DNA of 64,000 nucleotides. It comes from Tahibacter aquaticus (GTDB lineage: Bacteria; Pseudomonadota; Gammaproteobacteria; Xanthomonadales; Rhodanobacteraceae). The stretch covers positions 180,020 through 244,019 of the forward strand of contig NZ_SNZH01000003.1 of assembly GCF_004363655.1 (NCBI RefSeq), given 5' to 3'. The first letter of the stretch is position 1. The number at the start of each line of letters is the position of its first letter. A program made the position numbers and the translations under genes. The notes under the pieces are model-generated. The model ran no database searches. It was given only the letters and a program-made list of their open reading frames with translations, and was not told the DNA's origin. This document shows, one piece after another, positions 1 to 8,789 of the stretch.

Positions 1-34
1 TGGGCCGCCCTGGCAGGTTGTCTTGGTCAACCTG

Positions 35-2944
35 TTACTGGCAGACGTCGATACGCACGTTGTCGATTTGCATGCCATTCGGTGCTGCCGCGGCAGTGTT
101 GCTGTCGCTGGTCGCGCGCAAGCGCAACTGCACCGACTGGCCCGCCATGTCGTCGAGATCGACGATGGAGCGGATTGCCGCGGTACCGGCGCTGGAGCGG
201 CGGCACCAGGCCGGGCGGCCTGCCAGCGGCGCGCCGGCTTCGATGGTGCCGTTGTAGGAGTCGGTGAAGAAGCGATCGGCATTGAGCAGGGTAAACGCGC
301 CAGCTCCGACCTTGGCTTCCATCGCCGCGGCGTCCCAGCAGCCGGTAGTGCCTTCGATTTCGAAGCTGTGGTACGTGTCGAACGACAGGATCACTGCTTG
401 GGCAGCCGGAATCGTCACGCTCGGCGACAGCAGCGAGCGGTCGCTGGTCACCGTGTTGTTGGGCACTTTCCAGACATTGCCGGTAAAGCCGGTGGTGCTG
501 GCGATCGGTGTGCCCACGCTCCAGGCCGTGCCGCCCGCATCGCCGGGTGCGCCCGCGGTCCAGGCCGGCTCGGCGCCGCCCTCGAAGCCGTAGGTGACGA
601 CGTTGGTCAGGGTGGTGCCGGCAGGGCAGGAGCCCGGAACGCCGGTGGTGAAGGTGAACACTGCCGAGCCAGGACCGGCGCCGCAGTAGTTGGACGGACG
701 TACACGCCAGAAGTAGGCCGTGCTCGCGGTCAGTGTCGTATCCAGCGTCCAGCTGGTGCCGGTCACCGTCGCCGAGGCAATGATGGTGCCGAAGCCGGCA
801 CTGCTGGACACTTCAACCAGATAGGTCAGCGCACCCGGCACGGCAGCCCAGGTCAGGGTCGGCCGCACTTTCACGCCGGTGGCCGCGTTGGCCGGGGCGG
901 TCAGGGTCGGTGCTGCCGGAGCCGTGGCAGACACGCCCAGCTCCAGGCCGATCGCGCTGGTGACGGCGCCGCCGGTACCCGACACGTTTACCGAGTATTC
1001 GCCGCTCGCTGCAGCGCGGCCGCCGACCAGGGTGAACTGGCTGGCACTCGGCGTGACTGCAATCGGATTGGCGCTGAACGACGGCGTGGTGCCGGCCGGT
1101 ACGCCGCTCGGCGTCAGGGTGACGGCCGCATTGAAACCGCCGACCGTGCCAGCCAGCAGGCTCCAGGACGGGTCCGGACCCGGTGTCGCGCCGCAGACTT
1201 CCAGGCGCCGCGGCGTTTCGCTGATCAGCTTGAAGCTGGGCAGGCCGCATTCGCTGAACTTGAAGCTGCAGATGCGCGTCGACCACTGGTTGGTGCTGGT
1301 GGTCGGATAGAACTCGCCGGTAAACCAGAAAGTGCAGTCGTCGCTCGGGTCAACACTCATCGAGGTGTAGTCGCCCCAGCGGCCGCGGCCACTGAAGGAG
1401 CCGGTCTGCGAGCCCGTCGTGGCCGGCGTGCAGGCCTGTTCGTCGCGCAACTGGCCGTCCGGATCGTTGAGGCTGCGGCCGTTGATCATCAGGCGCGGAT
1501 TGATGGCGGCTGCGCCGACGTTGTAGCCAACGCCGATATTGCCGCCCTTGTCGATGGCGATGCCGCCCATCCAGCGGGTATTCGTATCCGGCGTATAGGT
1601 GCCTTCGTCGACGATGATCTTGTTCAGGCCGGCGTCGACCGTGGCCTGGAAGCCGTCGGTGAAGATCGATTCGAAGCGCTGGCTGGCCTGGGCCAGATCG
1701 AAGTGGGTCCAGCGAATGCCGCCCTGGTCACTGGCGCCGAGCACGCCGTGGTTGACCACCAGCGACAGGCGCGTCGGCGAGCCGGGCGGGAAGGCGCGCG
1801 CGGCGGCGCGATACATGATGTGCGTGCCGAATGCGTCCAGCGGTACCGACGAGCCCAGCTGCGGCACGGCGGTGAAGTTGGGTACGAACGGCGTCTTCGC
1901 TGCGACGCGCTGCTCGGTGGATATGGTCGATGTGTTCGGCGTGGTCCAGTTCACGCACATGTCCCAGAACAGGTACTCCGCCGTCGATGCGTCGAAGTGC
2001 ACGAACGGGGCGCAGCTGCCGGCCTTGGCGTGCAAGGTGCCGTCCAGGTGTGCCGGTTCGGCGCCATAGGCATCGAAGCCGGGGAAGCGCACGATGCCGA
2101 CCTGATTGGCGGGTGCGCCGGCCAGCATCTTGTCGCGCTCGACCGCGATGAAGGCGGCGCCGAGGAAGGCCGAGGTCGCGCTGTTGAACTCGTGCGTCAC
2201 GATGGTGTACGCATTCTGCCGGGTCGATTCGTCGGTCCACACGCCGATGTGCGGATAGTCGCCGAATACCTGCACCGGCGTGGTCGGCCAGGCGAATTCA
2301 TAGCGGTTGTAGGTGCCGAGCGGGTCGGCCGTGGTCGAGATCGCAAAGCACTGGCTGGCATTCGCGCCGGTAGTGAACTGCGACATGACCCAGCGCTGCG
2401 CGCGGTCGTCCCAGATCGCCAGCGGGTCGCCCGCGTTGGTGGTCTGGCACTTGCCGCCGAAGCCGGCGAAGAACGAGTTGCCGGCGGTGGGGCCAGCCAG
2501 GCGTGCGCCGGTGGTCTTGTCGAAGATCGCCCAGCTGGTATTGATCCATTGGATGAAATGCGTGGGGCTGACATCGCCGTTGGTATCCGGCGGTACGCCA
2601 CCGCCGCCGACTGCCAGGGACAGGCCGTTCGCCGCCACGATGGTCGACGGTGCCGGCGTGCCGCTGGGCGAAGTCTGTGCATTGCGCTGGCTCAGCGAGC
2701 GCAGGAACTCGCTCATGTCGGCCGATCTCGGCTTCACGAACTGGTTCGGAATGACGTAGACATCCTGTCCGTCAGCGCCGACCTGCGGCGCAGGATAGCT
2801 GCCCAGCACATCGCGCATGGGCGGAGAAACGTCGGAACGCACCGCATGGCCGACCACTACGCCGCCGGCCGCAACAGCGGCCTGGCAAAACAGCGCAGTG
2901 AAACCGGTCGCGGCGGCCAAAGCGAAGCCGTGACGAACAAGCAT
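35..2944 (-). CDS. Large secreted protein with FN3-like and C-terminal MAM-like regions
   Basis: The protein has 969 residues. The ATG at 2944 is preceded by a GGGGG stretch and starts a signal peptide (MLVRHGFALAAATGFTAL, then AVAA), so it is exported. The long middle part (about residues 30-670) is rich in Gly, Thr, Trp and Cys and looks like a beta-rich extracellular domain; I do not recognise its family. Residues about 675-765 read as a fibronectin-III-like repeat (PTLTW near the start, TAYFWRV near the end). Residues about 770-969 start with YGFEGG and end with IDNVRIDVCQ, a pattern typical of MAM or jelly-roll ectodomains attached to secreted peptidases and adhesins. No HEXXH or Ser-protease triad is visible. 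It is transcribed divergently from the exported protein at 3062, with a palindrome between them. Function unknown; existence is secure. Confidence 0.85.
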   Translation of the reverse strand: MLVRHGFALAAATGFTALFCQAAVAAGGVVVGHAVRSDVSPPMRDVLGSYPAPQVGADGQDVYVIPNQFVKPRSADMSEFLRSLSQRNAQTSPSGTPAPSTIVAANGLSLAVGGGGVPPDTNGDVSPTHFIQWINTSWAIFDKTTGARLAGPTAGNSFFAGFGGKCQTTNAGDPLAIWDDRAQRWVMSQFTTGANASQCFAISTTADPLGTYNRYEFAWPTTPVQVFGDYPHIGVWTDESTRQNAYTIVTHEFNSATSAFLGAAFIAVERDKMLAGAPANQVGIVRFPGFDAYGAEPAHLDGTLHAKAGSCAPFVHFDASTAEYLFWDMCVNWTTPNTSTISTEQRVAAKTPFVPNFTAVPQLGSSVPLDAFGTHIMYRAAARAFPPGSPTRLSLVVNHGVLGASDQGGIRWTHFDLAQASQRFESIFTDGFQATVDAGLNKIIVDEGTYTPDTNTRWMGGIAIDKGGNIGVGYNVGAAAINPRLMINGRSLNDPDGQLRDEQACTPATTGSQTGSFSGRGRWGDYTSMSVDPSDDCTFWFTGEFYPTTSTNQWSTRICSFKFSECGLPSFKLISETPRRLEVCGATPGPDPSWSLLAGTVGGFNAAVTLTPSGVPAGTTPSFSANPIAVTPSASQFTLVGGRAAASGEYSVNVSGTGGAVTSAIGLELGVSATAPAAPTLTAPANAATGVKVRPTLTWAAVPGALTYLVEVSSSAGFGTIIASATVTGTSWTLDTTLTASTAYFWRVRPSNYCGAGPGSAVFTFTTGVPGSCPAGTTLTNVVTYGFEGGAEPAWTAGAPGDAGGTAWSVGTPIASTTGFTGNVWKVPNNTVTSDRSLLSPSVTIPAAQAVILSFDTYHSFEIEGTTGCWDAAAMEAKVGAGAFTLLNADRFFTDSYNGTIEAGAPLAGRPAWCRRSSAGTAAIRSIVDLDDMAGQSVQLRLRATSDSNTAAAAPNGMQIDNVRIDVCQ

Positions 2945-2971
2945 GGACAATACCCCCGGAGACTGAGACTT

Positions 2972-2993
2972 AAGGCTGATAACTATCAGCCTT
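2972..2993. promoter_or_regulatory. Perfect 22-bp palindrome between divergent genes (operator-like)
   Basis: The arms are AAGGCTGATA and TATCAGCCTT around a central AC. The site lies in the 117-bp gap between two divergent starts (2944 minus, 3062 plus), 28 bp from the first. A perfect dyad with a two-base centre in this position fits a dimeric repressor or activator site. A terminator is unlikely because no gene ends here. Confidence 0.5.
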
Positions 2994-3061
2994 TCGGATG
3001 ATGCAACAATCAGCACCGTATGTCTTGCTATGTCGAGTTTTCTAGGTCTTGAGGTGTATTT

Positions 3062-4051
3062 ATGGGAGTCTTGCGGCTTGCTTTTTTGTCTGTTGTTTCT
3101 CTGCTGCCCGCTATTGCCGGGGCCGCCAAGGTCAAGCCGCCCAGTGCCGTACTGCGCGAGGCGACGACCAATATCGCTGTGGTCGAGTTCGCCGAACCGG
3201 GCGTACCGGGGCGCATGGTGTTCAAGCGCATCGAGCAACTGGGCGGCGACGCGCCGGTGCCCGAGCTGATCGACCTGGCTGTGCCGGACAAGCTGGCCGG
3301 TATCGTGGTGCCTGGCGAGCGCTATCTCATTGCCTATTCGCCGTTCCGCCGCGAAGCCGAGCAGATCCGGCTCAACCGCGGTGGCGCGCAGTTGCTGGTT
3401 AGCCCCGGCCTGGAACCCGCGCTGCTGCGCGACAGTGCCGAAAACCGCGCCATCTACGCCTGGCAGGCCGGTGCCGACGCCACCGCCGTGCGCAAGCGCC
3501 TGCCCGAGCTGCTGCAGCTGCTGCAGCATCGCGATCCACAAATAAATAATTTTGCTTTGGCCGAGATCGTGCTGCGGCCGCAGCTCAACGAGGCGCTGGA
3601 CGCCCGGGCGCGCAAGGCACTGCTCAGCTATGCGCAGGACGAAGACGCCGACACCAATGCGCGGGCCCGTCTGCTGCAGGCCGCCGCCGTGCTGCCGCAG
3701 TACTACGGTCCGGGCAAGAGCGGCTGGACTGCCATTGCCGCCGACCTGCTGGCGCAGCAGCAGGTGCAGGTGCAACTGCAGCAGAGCGACGGTCATGCGA
3801 GCCTGGTGCGCTTCGCTTTCGACATTCTCGAACGCGACAAGGCCAAGCCTCCTGTCGAGCACATCACGCGCTGGCTCGCCAGCGACAACGCCACCCTGGC
3901 CGAGCGCGCGCTGCTGCTGCTGCGCCAGGCGTATCCGGCCGAGGAACTGCCTGCGCTCGAGATCGCCCTGCAACGCTCGCTGCTGCCGGCGGGTACGCGC
4001 GAATTCCTGCTCGATCACCGGCGGCGAGTGGAATTGCAGACAAAGAAATAA
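3062..4051 (+). CDS. Exported hypothetical protein, helical-repeat-like C-terminal half
   Basis: The protein has 329 residues. It begins with a clear signal peptide (MGVLRLAFLSVVSLLPAIAG, then AAKVKPP), so it is periplasmic or secreted. The first half (residues 25-140) is mixed and includes YLIAYSPFRREAEQI. The second half is almost entirely helical and Leu/Ala/Gln-rich (LPELLQLLQH, LLQAAAVLPQYYG, LLLLRQAYPAEELPALE), resembling HEAT/Armadillo-type repeats. No catalytic motif is visible. A short AT-rich stretch near 3540-3555 contrasts with the GC-rich surroundings. The ATG follows TTGAGGTGTATTT, where GAGG is a usable ribosome site. It is divergent from the secreted protein at 2944. Function unknown. 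Confidence 0.75.
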   Translation: MGVLRLAFLSVVSLLPAIAGAAKVKPPSAVLREATTNIAVVEFAEPGVPGRMVFKRIEQLGGDAPVPELIDLAVPDKLAGIVVPGERYLIAYSPFRREAEQIRLNRGGAQLLVSPGLEPALLRDSAENRAIYAWQAGADATAVRKRLPELLQLLQHRDPQINNFALAEIVLRPQLNEALDARARKALLSYAQDEDADTNARARLLQAAAVLPQYYGPGKSGWTAIAADLLAQQQVQVQLQQSDGHASLVRFAFDILERDKAKPPVEHITRWLASDNATLAERALLLLRQAYPAEELPALEIALQRSLLPAGTREFLLDHRRRVELQTKK

Positions 4052-4075
4052 AGCAATAAAGGAAAATCGCAGTCT

Positions 4076-4233
4076 GGGGTAGGCCGCAGGCGCACCCCGG
4101 CATCGCGGTGTACCCGCAAAAAAGCCTTGGCGGAGAACGGCTGTTGCCTGTATCCCGTTGCGGCGAGTATTCCTCCGCCATGGGTTCCTGGTGAGTGGCA
4201 CCTCGATGCGGGGGTGCGCCTGCGGCATACCCC
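4076..4233. repeat. MITE-like element with 35-bp terminal inverted repeats
   Basis: Positions 4076-4110 and the reverse complement of 4199-4233 match at 32 of 35 positions by eye; the shared core is GCCGCAGGCGCACCCC. The 158-bp element fills most of the 307-bp gap between the genes at 3062 and 4359 and encodes nothing convincing. A diverged single arm of the same family occurs at 50548-50576. Size, intergenic position and terminal inverted repeats fit a non-autonomous transposable or REP-type element; the mobilising enzyme is not in this window. Confidence 0.6.
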
Positions 4234-4358
4234 GGCCTACGGTGCATTTCTTGCCGTGCTGCACTGCAGCGACATAATATGTCTTGACATGTTATGTCGC
4301 GCTGGTTAGCGTCGCCGCTAGCGCAAAGTCAACCGAACGCCAGAACACGGGGGATGCA

Positions 4359-4784
4359 ATGGCCAGCCGGCGACGCCTGGTGAATCTGATCAAGGCTGCG
4401 GTGCCGCTGCTCAAGCGGCAGATCCTGATCGACGCCATCGACGTGACTCCCGTTGCCGGCGAAGTGCCGGTAATCGAGATTGCCTTTCCCGGCAGCGAGC
4501 GGCTTGCGATCTATGTCACCGACGCGGGCAGCCAGTTGCTGTGCATCAGCTACCTCTGGCGCGACGACGAAGTCCGTCCGCGCCTGCGTGCCAGGCTGAT
4601 GGAAACACTGCTGGATCTGAATCCCAGCGTGCCCTTGTCGTCGTTCGGCCGCATCGGTTCGCACTTCGTGCTGGTCGGTGCGCTGAGTCCCGCCGCTTCG
4701 CCCGCGGACATGGCGCTGGAACTGGCCACGCTGGGCGACAACGGTCGCGACGCCCTGGCCACGCTGGCCGAATTCCTGGTCTGA
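4359..4784 (+). CDS. yjfI: YjfI-like (DUF2170) protein
   Basis: The protein has 141 residues from the ATG at 4359, which follows GGGGGATGCA; an earlier in-frame start at 4284 would add 25 residues of unlikely composition. The body (RRLVNLIKAAVPLL, VPVIEIAFPG, LLDLNPSVPLSSFGRIG, LVGALSP, and the ending DALATLAEFLV) matches what I know of the DUF2170/YjfI family. In Escherichia coli yjfI sits beside the PspA-like yjfJ in a poorly understood membrane-stress cluster. Here it starts a run of six closely spaced genes ending at 13859, and the next gene begins 8 bp downstream. The biochemical role is not established. The family call is fairly firm; the function is open. Confidence 0.7.
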   Translation: MASRRRLVNLIKAAVPLLKRQILIDAIDVTPVAGEVPVIEIAFPGSERLAIYVTDAGSQLLCISYLWRDDEVRPRLRARLMETLLDLNPSVPLSSFGRIGSHFVLVGALSPAASPADMALELATLGDNGRDALATLAEFLV

Positions 4785-4792
4785 GGTAAGCC

Positions 4793-5482
4793 ATGGCCTG
4801 GTGGAACGAAATTCGCGACATGGTGCGGCAGGAACTGGCCGCCGATGCGCCGCCGCGCACGCACGCCGAAAAGGCACCGTCCTCGCTGCATCAGGCGCAG
4901 CTGCTGTTGCAGCGCACCGCCCGGGAACTGGCCGAGGCGCGCCAGCGTGCCGGGCAGGTGGCCAGGCGCCTGGGCAAGGCGCAGCAGCAGCTGGAAGCGC
5001 TGACCCAGGTGCCGCAGTCGCATCCGCGCTATCGCGAGCGCCTGATCGAACTGGCCCGCAGCATTGCCCGCGACAGCGATCTTTCCGGCAGCTTTCGCGC
5101 CCACCTGAGCCAGCTCGACCTGCTGCACGACCAGGTCAGCCGGCAGCTGCGCGAACTCGACCACGACCTGAGCATGGCCCGCGCCGTCAGCGCGATAGGC
5201 CAGGCCACGCAGGCGCAGGCCACGCGGCGGCGCACGGCGGCCGCTGCCGGCAGCAAGGCGGCGCGCACGCCCAAAACCCCGGCCAGTCCGGCGGCAAGCA
5301 AGTCCGCGGCAGGCACGCCCGCCGCCAAGGCCGCGAAGAAAACCGCTGCTGCCAAATCCGCGCGCACGAAAACAGCGCCGGCGGGATCGGCCGGTTTCCG
5401 CCGCGCCCGTGCCAGCCGGGTGATCGATGCCTTGGAAAAAGTGCCTGCGGCACGCCGCCCGGGGCCAGCGCGTGAAGACTGA
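4793..5482 (+). CDS. Coiled-coil protein with Lys/Ala-rich histone-H1-like tail
   Basis: The protein has 229 residues. Residues 1-145 are charged helix rich in heptads (HQAQLLLQRTARELAEARQR, YRERLIELARSIARD, LDLLHDQVSRQLRELDHDL), suggesting a long coiled coil. In related operons this slot is taken by a PspA/IM30-type protein (YjfJ), but this one is shorter and I cannot confirm homology. Residues about 150-215 are a low-complexity Ala/Lys/Pro/Thr tail with AAKAAKKTAAAKSA-type repeats, as in bacterial histone-H1-like proteins, so DNA, RNA or anionic-lipid binding is possible. It lies 8 bp after yjfI and overlaps the next gene by 11 bp if that gene starts at the GTG at 5472. Function unknown. 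Confidence 0.75.
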   Translation: MAWWNEIRDMVRQELAADAPPRTHAEKAPSSLHQAQLLLQRTARELAEARQRAGQVARRLGKAQQQLEALTQVPQSHPRYRERLIELARSIARDSDLSGSFRAHLSQLDLLHDQVSRQLRELDHDLSMARAVSAIGQATQAQATRRRTAAAAGSKAARTPKTPASPAASKSAAGTPAAKAAKKTAAAKSARTKTAPAGSAGFRRARASRVIDALEKVPAARRPGPARED

Positions 5483-5822
5483 GCTGCCCAGCAGCTGGCG
5501 TTCGGCGCAATCGGCCCTGCGCGCCGTGCAGGTGGCGTTCGACGTTTCCGAAAGTGTGCTGCAGGCGATACGTGCGGCGGCATACGAAAATAATCTGTCC
5601 AACTCCGACCAGGTGCGTGTCGTATTGGGGCTGCCCTTGCTGCGCCAGGCGAAACGGCCGCGCCTGACCGTCAGCCTGAGCGAGACCGATTATCAATTGC
5701 TCGGCGCGCGCTACGATCTCGACCCGGGAGATTCGCTCGCGATCAAGGAAAGAGTCGGCGCGACGCTCATCGCGTTCGCCGAAAAACAACGCAAGCCGCG
5801 CGGCAAGAGGAGCACGCCATGA
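5472..5822 (+). CDS. Small basic hypothetical protein in flotillin/AAA operon
   Basis: The protein has 116 residues from the GTG at 5472, which follows GGGGCCAGCGC; an in-frame ATG at 5427 would give 131 residues but overlaps the preceding gene by 56 bp. The sequence (LRAVQVAFDVSESVLQAIR, NNLSNSDQVRVVLGLP, RLTVSLSETDYQLLG, ending in KQRKPRGKRSTP) alternates short strands and helices and could be a ribbon-helix-helix-like fold, which is only a guess. The last codons overlap the next start by ATGA at 5819-5822, so translation is probably coupled. The gene almost certainly belongs to the operon; its function is unknown. Confidence 0.65.
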   Translation: MKTELPSSWRSAQSALRAVQVAFDVSESVLQAIRAAAYENNLSNSDQVRVVLGLPLLRQAKRPRLTVSLSETDYQLLGARYDLDPGDSLAIKERVGATLIAFAEKQRKPRGKRSTP

Positions 5823-6448
5823 GTTTTGTCGGACTGCTGACCAGTTACCCGGCCTTTTTGCCCAGTGTGCTGATCGGTGTATTGCTGGTGTTCTGGCTGC
5901 TGGCCATCGTCGGCCTGCTCGACTTCGACAGCATAGGCCCGGACTGGCTGGGCGGCGGCCATCACCATGACGCCGACGCCGAGGGCCTGCCCGACATGCT
6001 GCTGGCGCTGGGGCTGGACCGCCTGCCGTTCTCCATCGTGGTCAGCGGCGTGGCCTTCTTCTGGTGGCTGCTGACCATGCTCGGCAGCGCCCTGCTGCTG
6101 CCGTTGCTGCCGTTGCCGTTGTGGGCGACCGGAACGCTGCTGCTGCTGGCTGCGCTGGTGGTTGCGGCGCTGCTCGCCTCGCTGGCACTGCGGCCGCTGA
6201 AGCCGCTGTTCACCGTGCACGAGCACAGCGCGCAGCAGTCGGCCATCGGCAAGCGCTGCCGCATCCTTACGTTGAGCGTGGAAGAGAACTTCGGCCAGGC
6301 CGAGGTCGAGATGGGTAGCGGTACGCGCCTGACCCTGCAGGTGTTTGCCGAGCAGCCCAACGATCTGGTGCGCGATACGCAGGCCGTCGTGGTCGGCTTC
6401 GATGCGCAGCGCAAGCGCTACCGCGTGGCCACCTTAGGGCCGGATTGA
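5819..6448 (+). CDS. yqiJ: YqiJ-like membrane protein with C-terminal OB-fold domain
   Basis: The protein has 209 residues. Three hydrophobic segments (about residues 12-32, 65-90 and 95-120) precede a soluble C-terminal beta domain (residues 140-209, containing GKRCRILTLSVEENFGQAEVE and TRLTLQVFAEQPNDLVRDTQAVVVGF), which fits the OB-fold/NfeD-like architecture of YqiJ (DUF1449). NfeD/YqiJ proteins are encoded next to flotillins and are thought to act with them in membrane microdomains; the next gene is a YqiK-type flotillin. A cytosolic-loop run HHHDADAE could bind metal. The start overlaps the previous stop by 4 bp. Function by analogy only. Confidence 0.8.
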   Translation: MSFVGLLTSYPAFLPSVLIGVLLVFWLLAIVGLLDFDSIGPDWLGGGHHHDADAEGLPDMLLALGLDRLPFSIVVSGVAFFWWLLTMLGSALLLPLLPLPLWATGTLLLLAALVVAALLASLALRPLKPLFTVHEHSAQQSAIGKRCRILTLSVEENFGQAEVEMGSGTRLTLQVFAEQPNDLVRDTQAVVVGFDAQRKRYRVATLGPD

Positions 6449-6612
6449 AGCGACTTCACACCCTGCCTGTTCGATAACACCGCCCCGGCGCGTTTGCCTG
6501 GGCATTGGCCCGGCCCTCGGGGAGAGGGCGGGCTGCATCATCCCCGCGTGCGCCTCGTGTAGCGCGCCCAGGAGAATCAAGTGCACGTTTCCACTATTGC
6601 TGGAGCTTGCTT

Positions 6613-8667
6613 ATGGACATCGCCTTTACGACCCTGATCGTCTCCATCGTGATCCTGGTCATCTTCGTGCTCGGTTTCATGGCCCTGGTGGCCAAGTTCT
6701 ACCAGAAGGTGGACCAGGGCCGCGCCATGATCGTCAACACCATGCGGGCCGAGCCCGAGGTCACCTTTACCGGCCGCCTGGTCATTCCCATCCTGCACCG
6801 GCGCGAGGTGATGGATATCTCGCTGAAGACCATCGAGATCGAGCGCATGGGCAAGGAAGGCCTGATCTGCAAGGACAACATGCGCGCCGACATCAAGGTG
6901 AAGTTCTTCGTGCGCGTCAACAAGACGCGGGAAGACGTGCTGCGCGTGGCCCAGGGCATCGGCTGCGAGCGCGCCAGCAGCCAGGCCACGCTGGAAGACC
7001 TGTTCAGCGCCAAGTTCTCCGAAGCGCTGAAGACCGTCGGCAAGGCGATGGATTTCGTCGACCTGTACGAGGCGCGCGACCGTTTCCGCGACCAGATCGT
7101 GCGGCAGATCGGCGACGAGCTGTCGGGCTACGTGCTGGAAGACGCGGCCATCGACTACCTGGAACAGACGCCGCTGGAAAAGCTCGACCCGCACAACATC
7201 CTCGATGCGCAGGGCATCCGCAAGATCACCGAGCTCACCGCCGAGCAGAACATCTTCACCAACGAGCTGCGCCGCAACGAGGAAATGCGCATCAAGAAGA
7301 AGGACGTGGAGACGGCCGAGGCCGTGCTGGAACTGGAGCGGCAGAAGGCCTACGCCGAAGCCAACCAGCAGCGCGAGATCGCCATCACCAAGGCGCGCGA
7401 GGAGGCTGAATCGTCCAAGGTGGCCTCGGAAGAGCGTGCCAAGTCCGAAGGTGCGCGCCTGCTCGCCGACCAGCAGATCGCGGTGCAGACCGAGAACATG
7501 AAGCGCGAGTCGGAAGTGGCCGGCATGAACCGCCAGCGCGCCGTGGCGATCGAGGAAGAGAAGGTCACCCGTGCGCGCCAGCTGGAGATCGTCGACCGCG
7601 AGCGCGAAGTGACCCTGCAGCAGATCGAAAAAGAGAAAGCAGTAGAAGTACAGAAAAAAGCCATTGCCGACGTGATCCGCGAGCGCATCGTGGTCGAGCG
7701 CACCGTGGCCGAGCAGGAAGAGGAAATCAAGAACCTGCGCACCTTGTCGGAAGCCGAACGCACCAAGAGAAGCACCATCGTGCTGGCCGAAGGCCAGGCC
7801 GAAGAGAAGTACATCACCGACGTGAAGGTCGCCCTGGCCGACGAGCAGCGCGCCAAGCACAAGGCGGCCGAAGAGCTGACCATGGCCGAGGCGCGCCTGA
7901 CCATCGCCAGCAAGACCGCCGAGGGCAAGAAGCGCGAAGCCGAAGGCGTGGAAGCGCTGGCGGCCGCGGGCGGGCTGGCCCAGGCCCGGGTGGCACTGGC
8001 CAAGGCCGATGCGGACGAGAAGGCCGGCCTGGTCGCGGCCAAGGTGCATATCGCCGAAGCCGATGCGATCTCCAAGCAGGGCGCGGCCACGGCCGATGCA
8101 CTGCGCATGAAGCTGGAAGCGGAAGCCAGCGGCAAGCAGAAGTTCGGCGAAGCCGAGGCCTCGGCAATTGCGGCGCGTTTCGCCGCGGAAGCCGGCGGCC
8201 TGAAAGACAAGTTCGAAGCCATGCAGGCCATGAGTGCCGATACCCGCGCGCATGAAGAGCAGCGCATGCAGATGGACAATTCGCATGCACAGCGTCTCAA
8301 GAGCATCGAAGCCAACCAGGCCATCGCGCGCGAGCAGGCCGAGGTACTGGGCAAGGCGCTCAGCGTGGCCAAGATCGAGATCGTCGGCGGCGACGGCGAA
8401 TACTTCGAGCGCTTCATGCGCAGCCTGAGCCTGGGCAAGGCCATCGACGGCACGGTGGACAAGAGCGAACTGCTCAGCCGCGCCCTGGCCGACCACAAGG
8501 CCGGCAAGCGCGACCTGATCGCCGATGCGCGCGAGTTGATCGCGGCGCTGGGCGGGGCCGAGGCAGTGCGCGATCTGTCGATTGCGGGCCTGATGCAGAA
8601 GCTGACGGCATCGGGGCGGACTGGCGACGCAGAGACCTTGAAGCGGCTCAGCGGCGGCGACGCCTGA
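6613..8667 (+). CDS. yqiK: YqiK-type flotillin (SPFH/band 7)
   Basis: The protein has 684 residues from the ATG at 6613, with GGAG 8 bp upstream. One N-terminal membrane anchor (residues about 5-30) is followed by an SPFH/band-7 domain (about 35-220, including EVMDISLKTIEIERMGKEG and DNMRADIKVKFFVRVN) and a very long Glu/Ala/Lys-rich coiled-coil flotillin region (about 225-600). It is longer than YqiK proteins I know (about 550), with a helical C-terminal addition (DLIADARELIAALGGAE). Flotillins scaffold membrane microdomains. A GC-rich hairpin lies upstream near 6507-6533, so this gene might have a separate transcript, but its orientation and neighbours tie it to the YjfI-YqiJ-AAA operon. 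Confidence 0.92.
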   Translation: MDIAFTTLIVSIVILVIFVLGFMALVAKFYQKVDQGRAMIVNTMRAEPEVTFTGRLVIPILHRREVMDISLKTIEIERMGKEGLICKDNMRADIKVKFFVRVNKTREDVLRVAQGIGCERASSQATLEDLFSAKFSEALKTVGKAMDFVDLYEARDRFRDQIVRQIGDELSGYVLEDAAIDYLEQTPLEKLDPHNILDAQGIRKITELTAEQNIFTNELRRNEEMRIKKKDVETAEAVLELERQKAYAEANQQREIAITKAREEAESSKVASEERAKSEGARLLADQQIAVQTENMKRESEVAGMNRQRAVAIEEEKVTRARQLEIVDREREVTLQQIEKEKAVEVQKKAIADVIRERIVVERTVAEQEEEIKNLRTLSEAERTKRSTIVLAEGQAEEKYITDVKVALADEQRAKHKAAEELTMAEARLTIASKTAEGKKREAEGVEALAAAGGLAQARVALAKADADEKAGLVAAKVHIAEADAISKQGAATADALRMKLEAEASGKQKFGEAEASAIAARFAAEAGGLKDKFEAMQAMSADTRAHEEQRMQMDNSHAQRLKSIEANQAIAREQAEVLGKALSVAKIEIVGGDGEYFERFMRSLSLGKAIDGTVDKSELLSRALADHKAGKRDLIADARELIAALGGAEAVRDLSIAGLMQKLTASGRTGDAETLKRLSGGDA

Positions 8668-8672
8668 AACAT

Positions 8673-8711
8673 GCCGTGCCGCGCTGTCGCGGATGACAGT
8701 GGCGGCACGGC
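8673..8711 (+). terminator. Strong stem-loop after the flotillin gene
   Basis: GCCGTGCCGC (8673-8682) pairs with GCGGCACGGC (8702-8711), and an inner CTGTC/GACAG extends the stem across a small bulge. It begins 5 bp after the flotillin stop. There is no T-run on the plus strand, so it may be an RNA-processing or attenuation hairpin that sets the dose of the downstream ATPase rather than a full terminator. Confidence 0.45.
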
Positions 8712-8789
8712 AGAGTCATTCGGGCCGCGCACGTCAATCGGCGCGGTGGTGCGAGTTCCGTCCGCAACGGATCGCCAGCAAGGGTAGCC

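Noticed and set aside
1640-1670. IFTDGFQ string inside the first secreted protein, similar to the M36 peptidase tail
   Set aside because: It is in the middle of the domain, not at a C-terminus, so chance similarity is the simpler view.
23-3001. Nearly 1,000-codon plus-strand frame at the left end
   Set aside because: The same shadow effect opposite the secreted protein; no signal, motif or plausible start.
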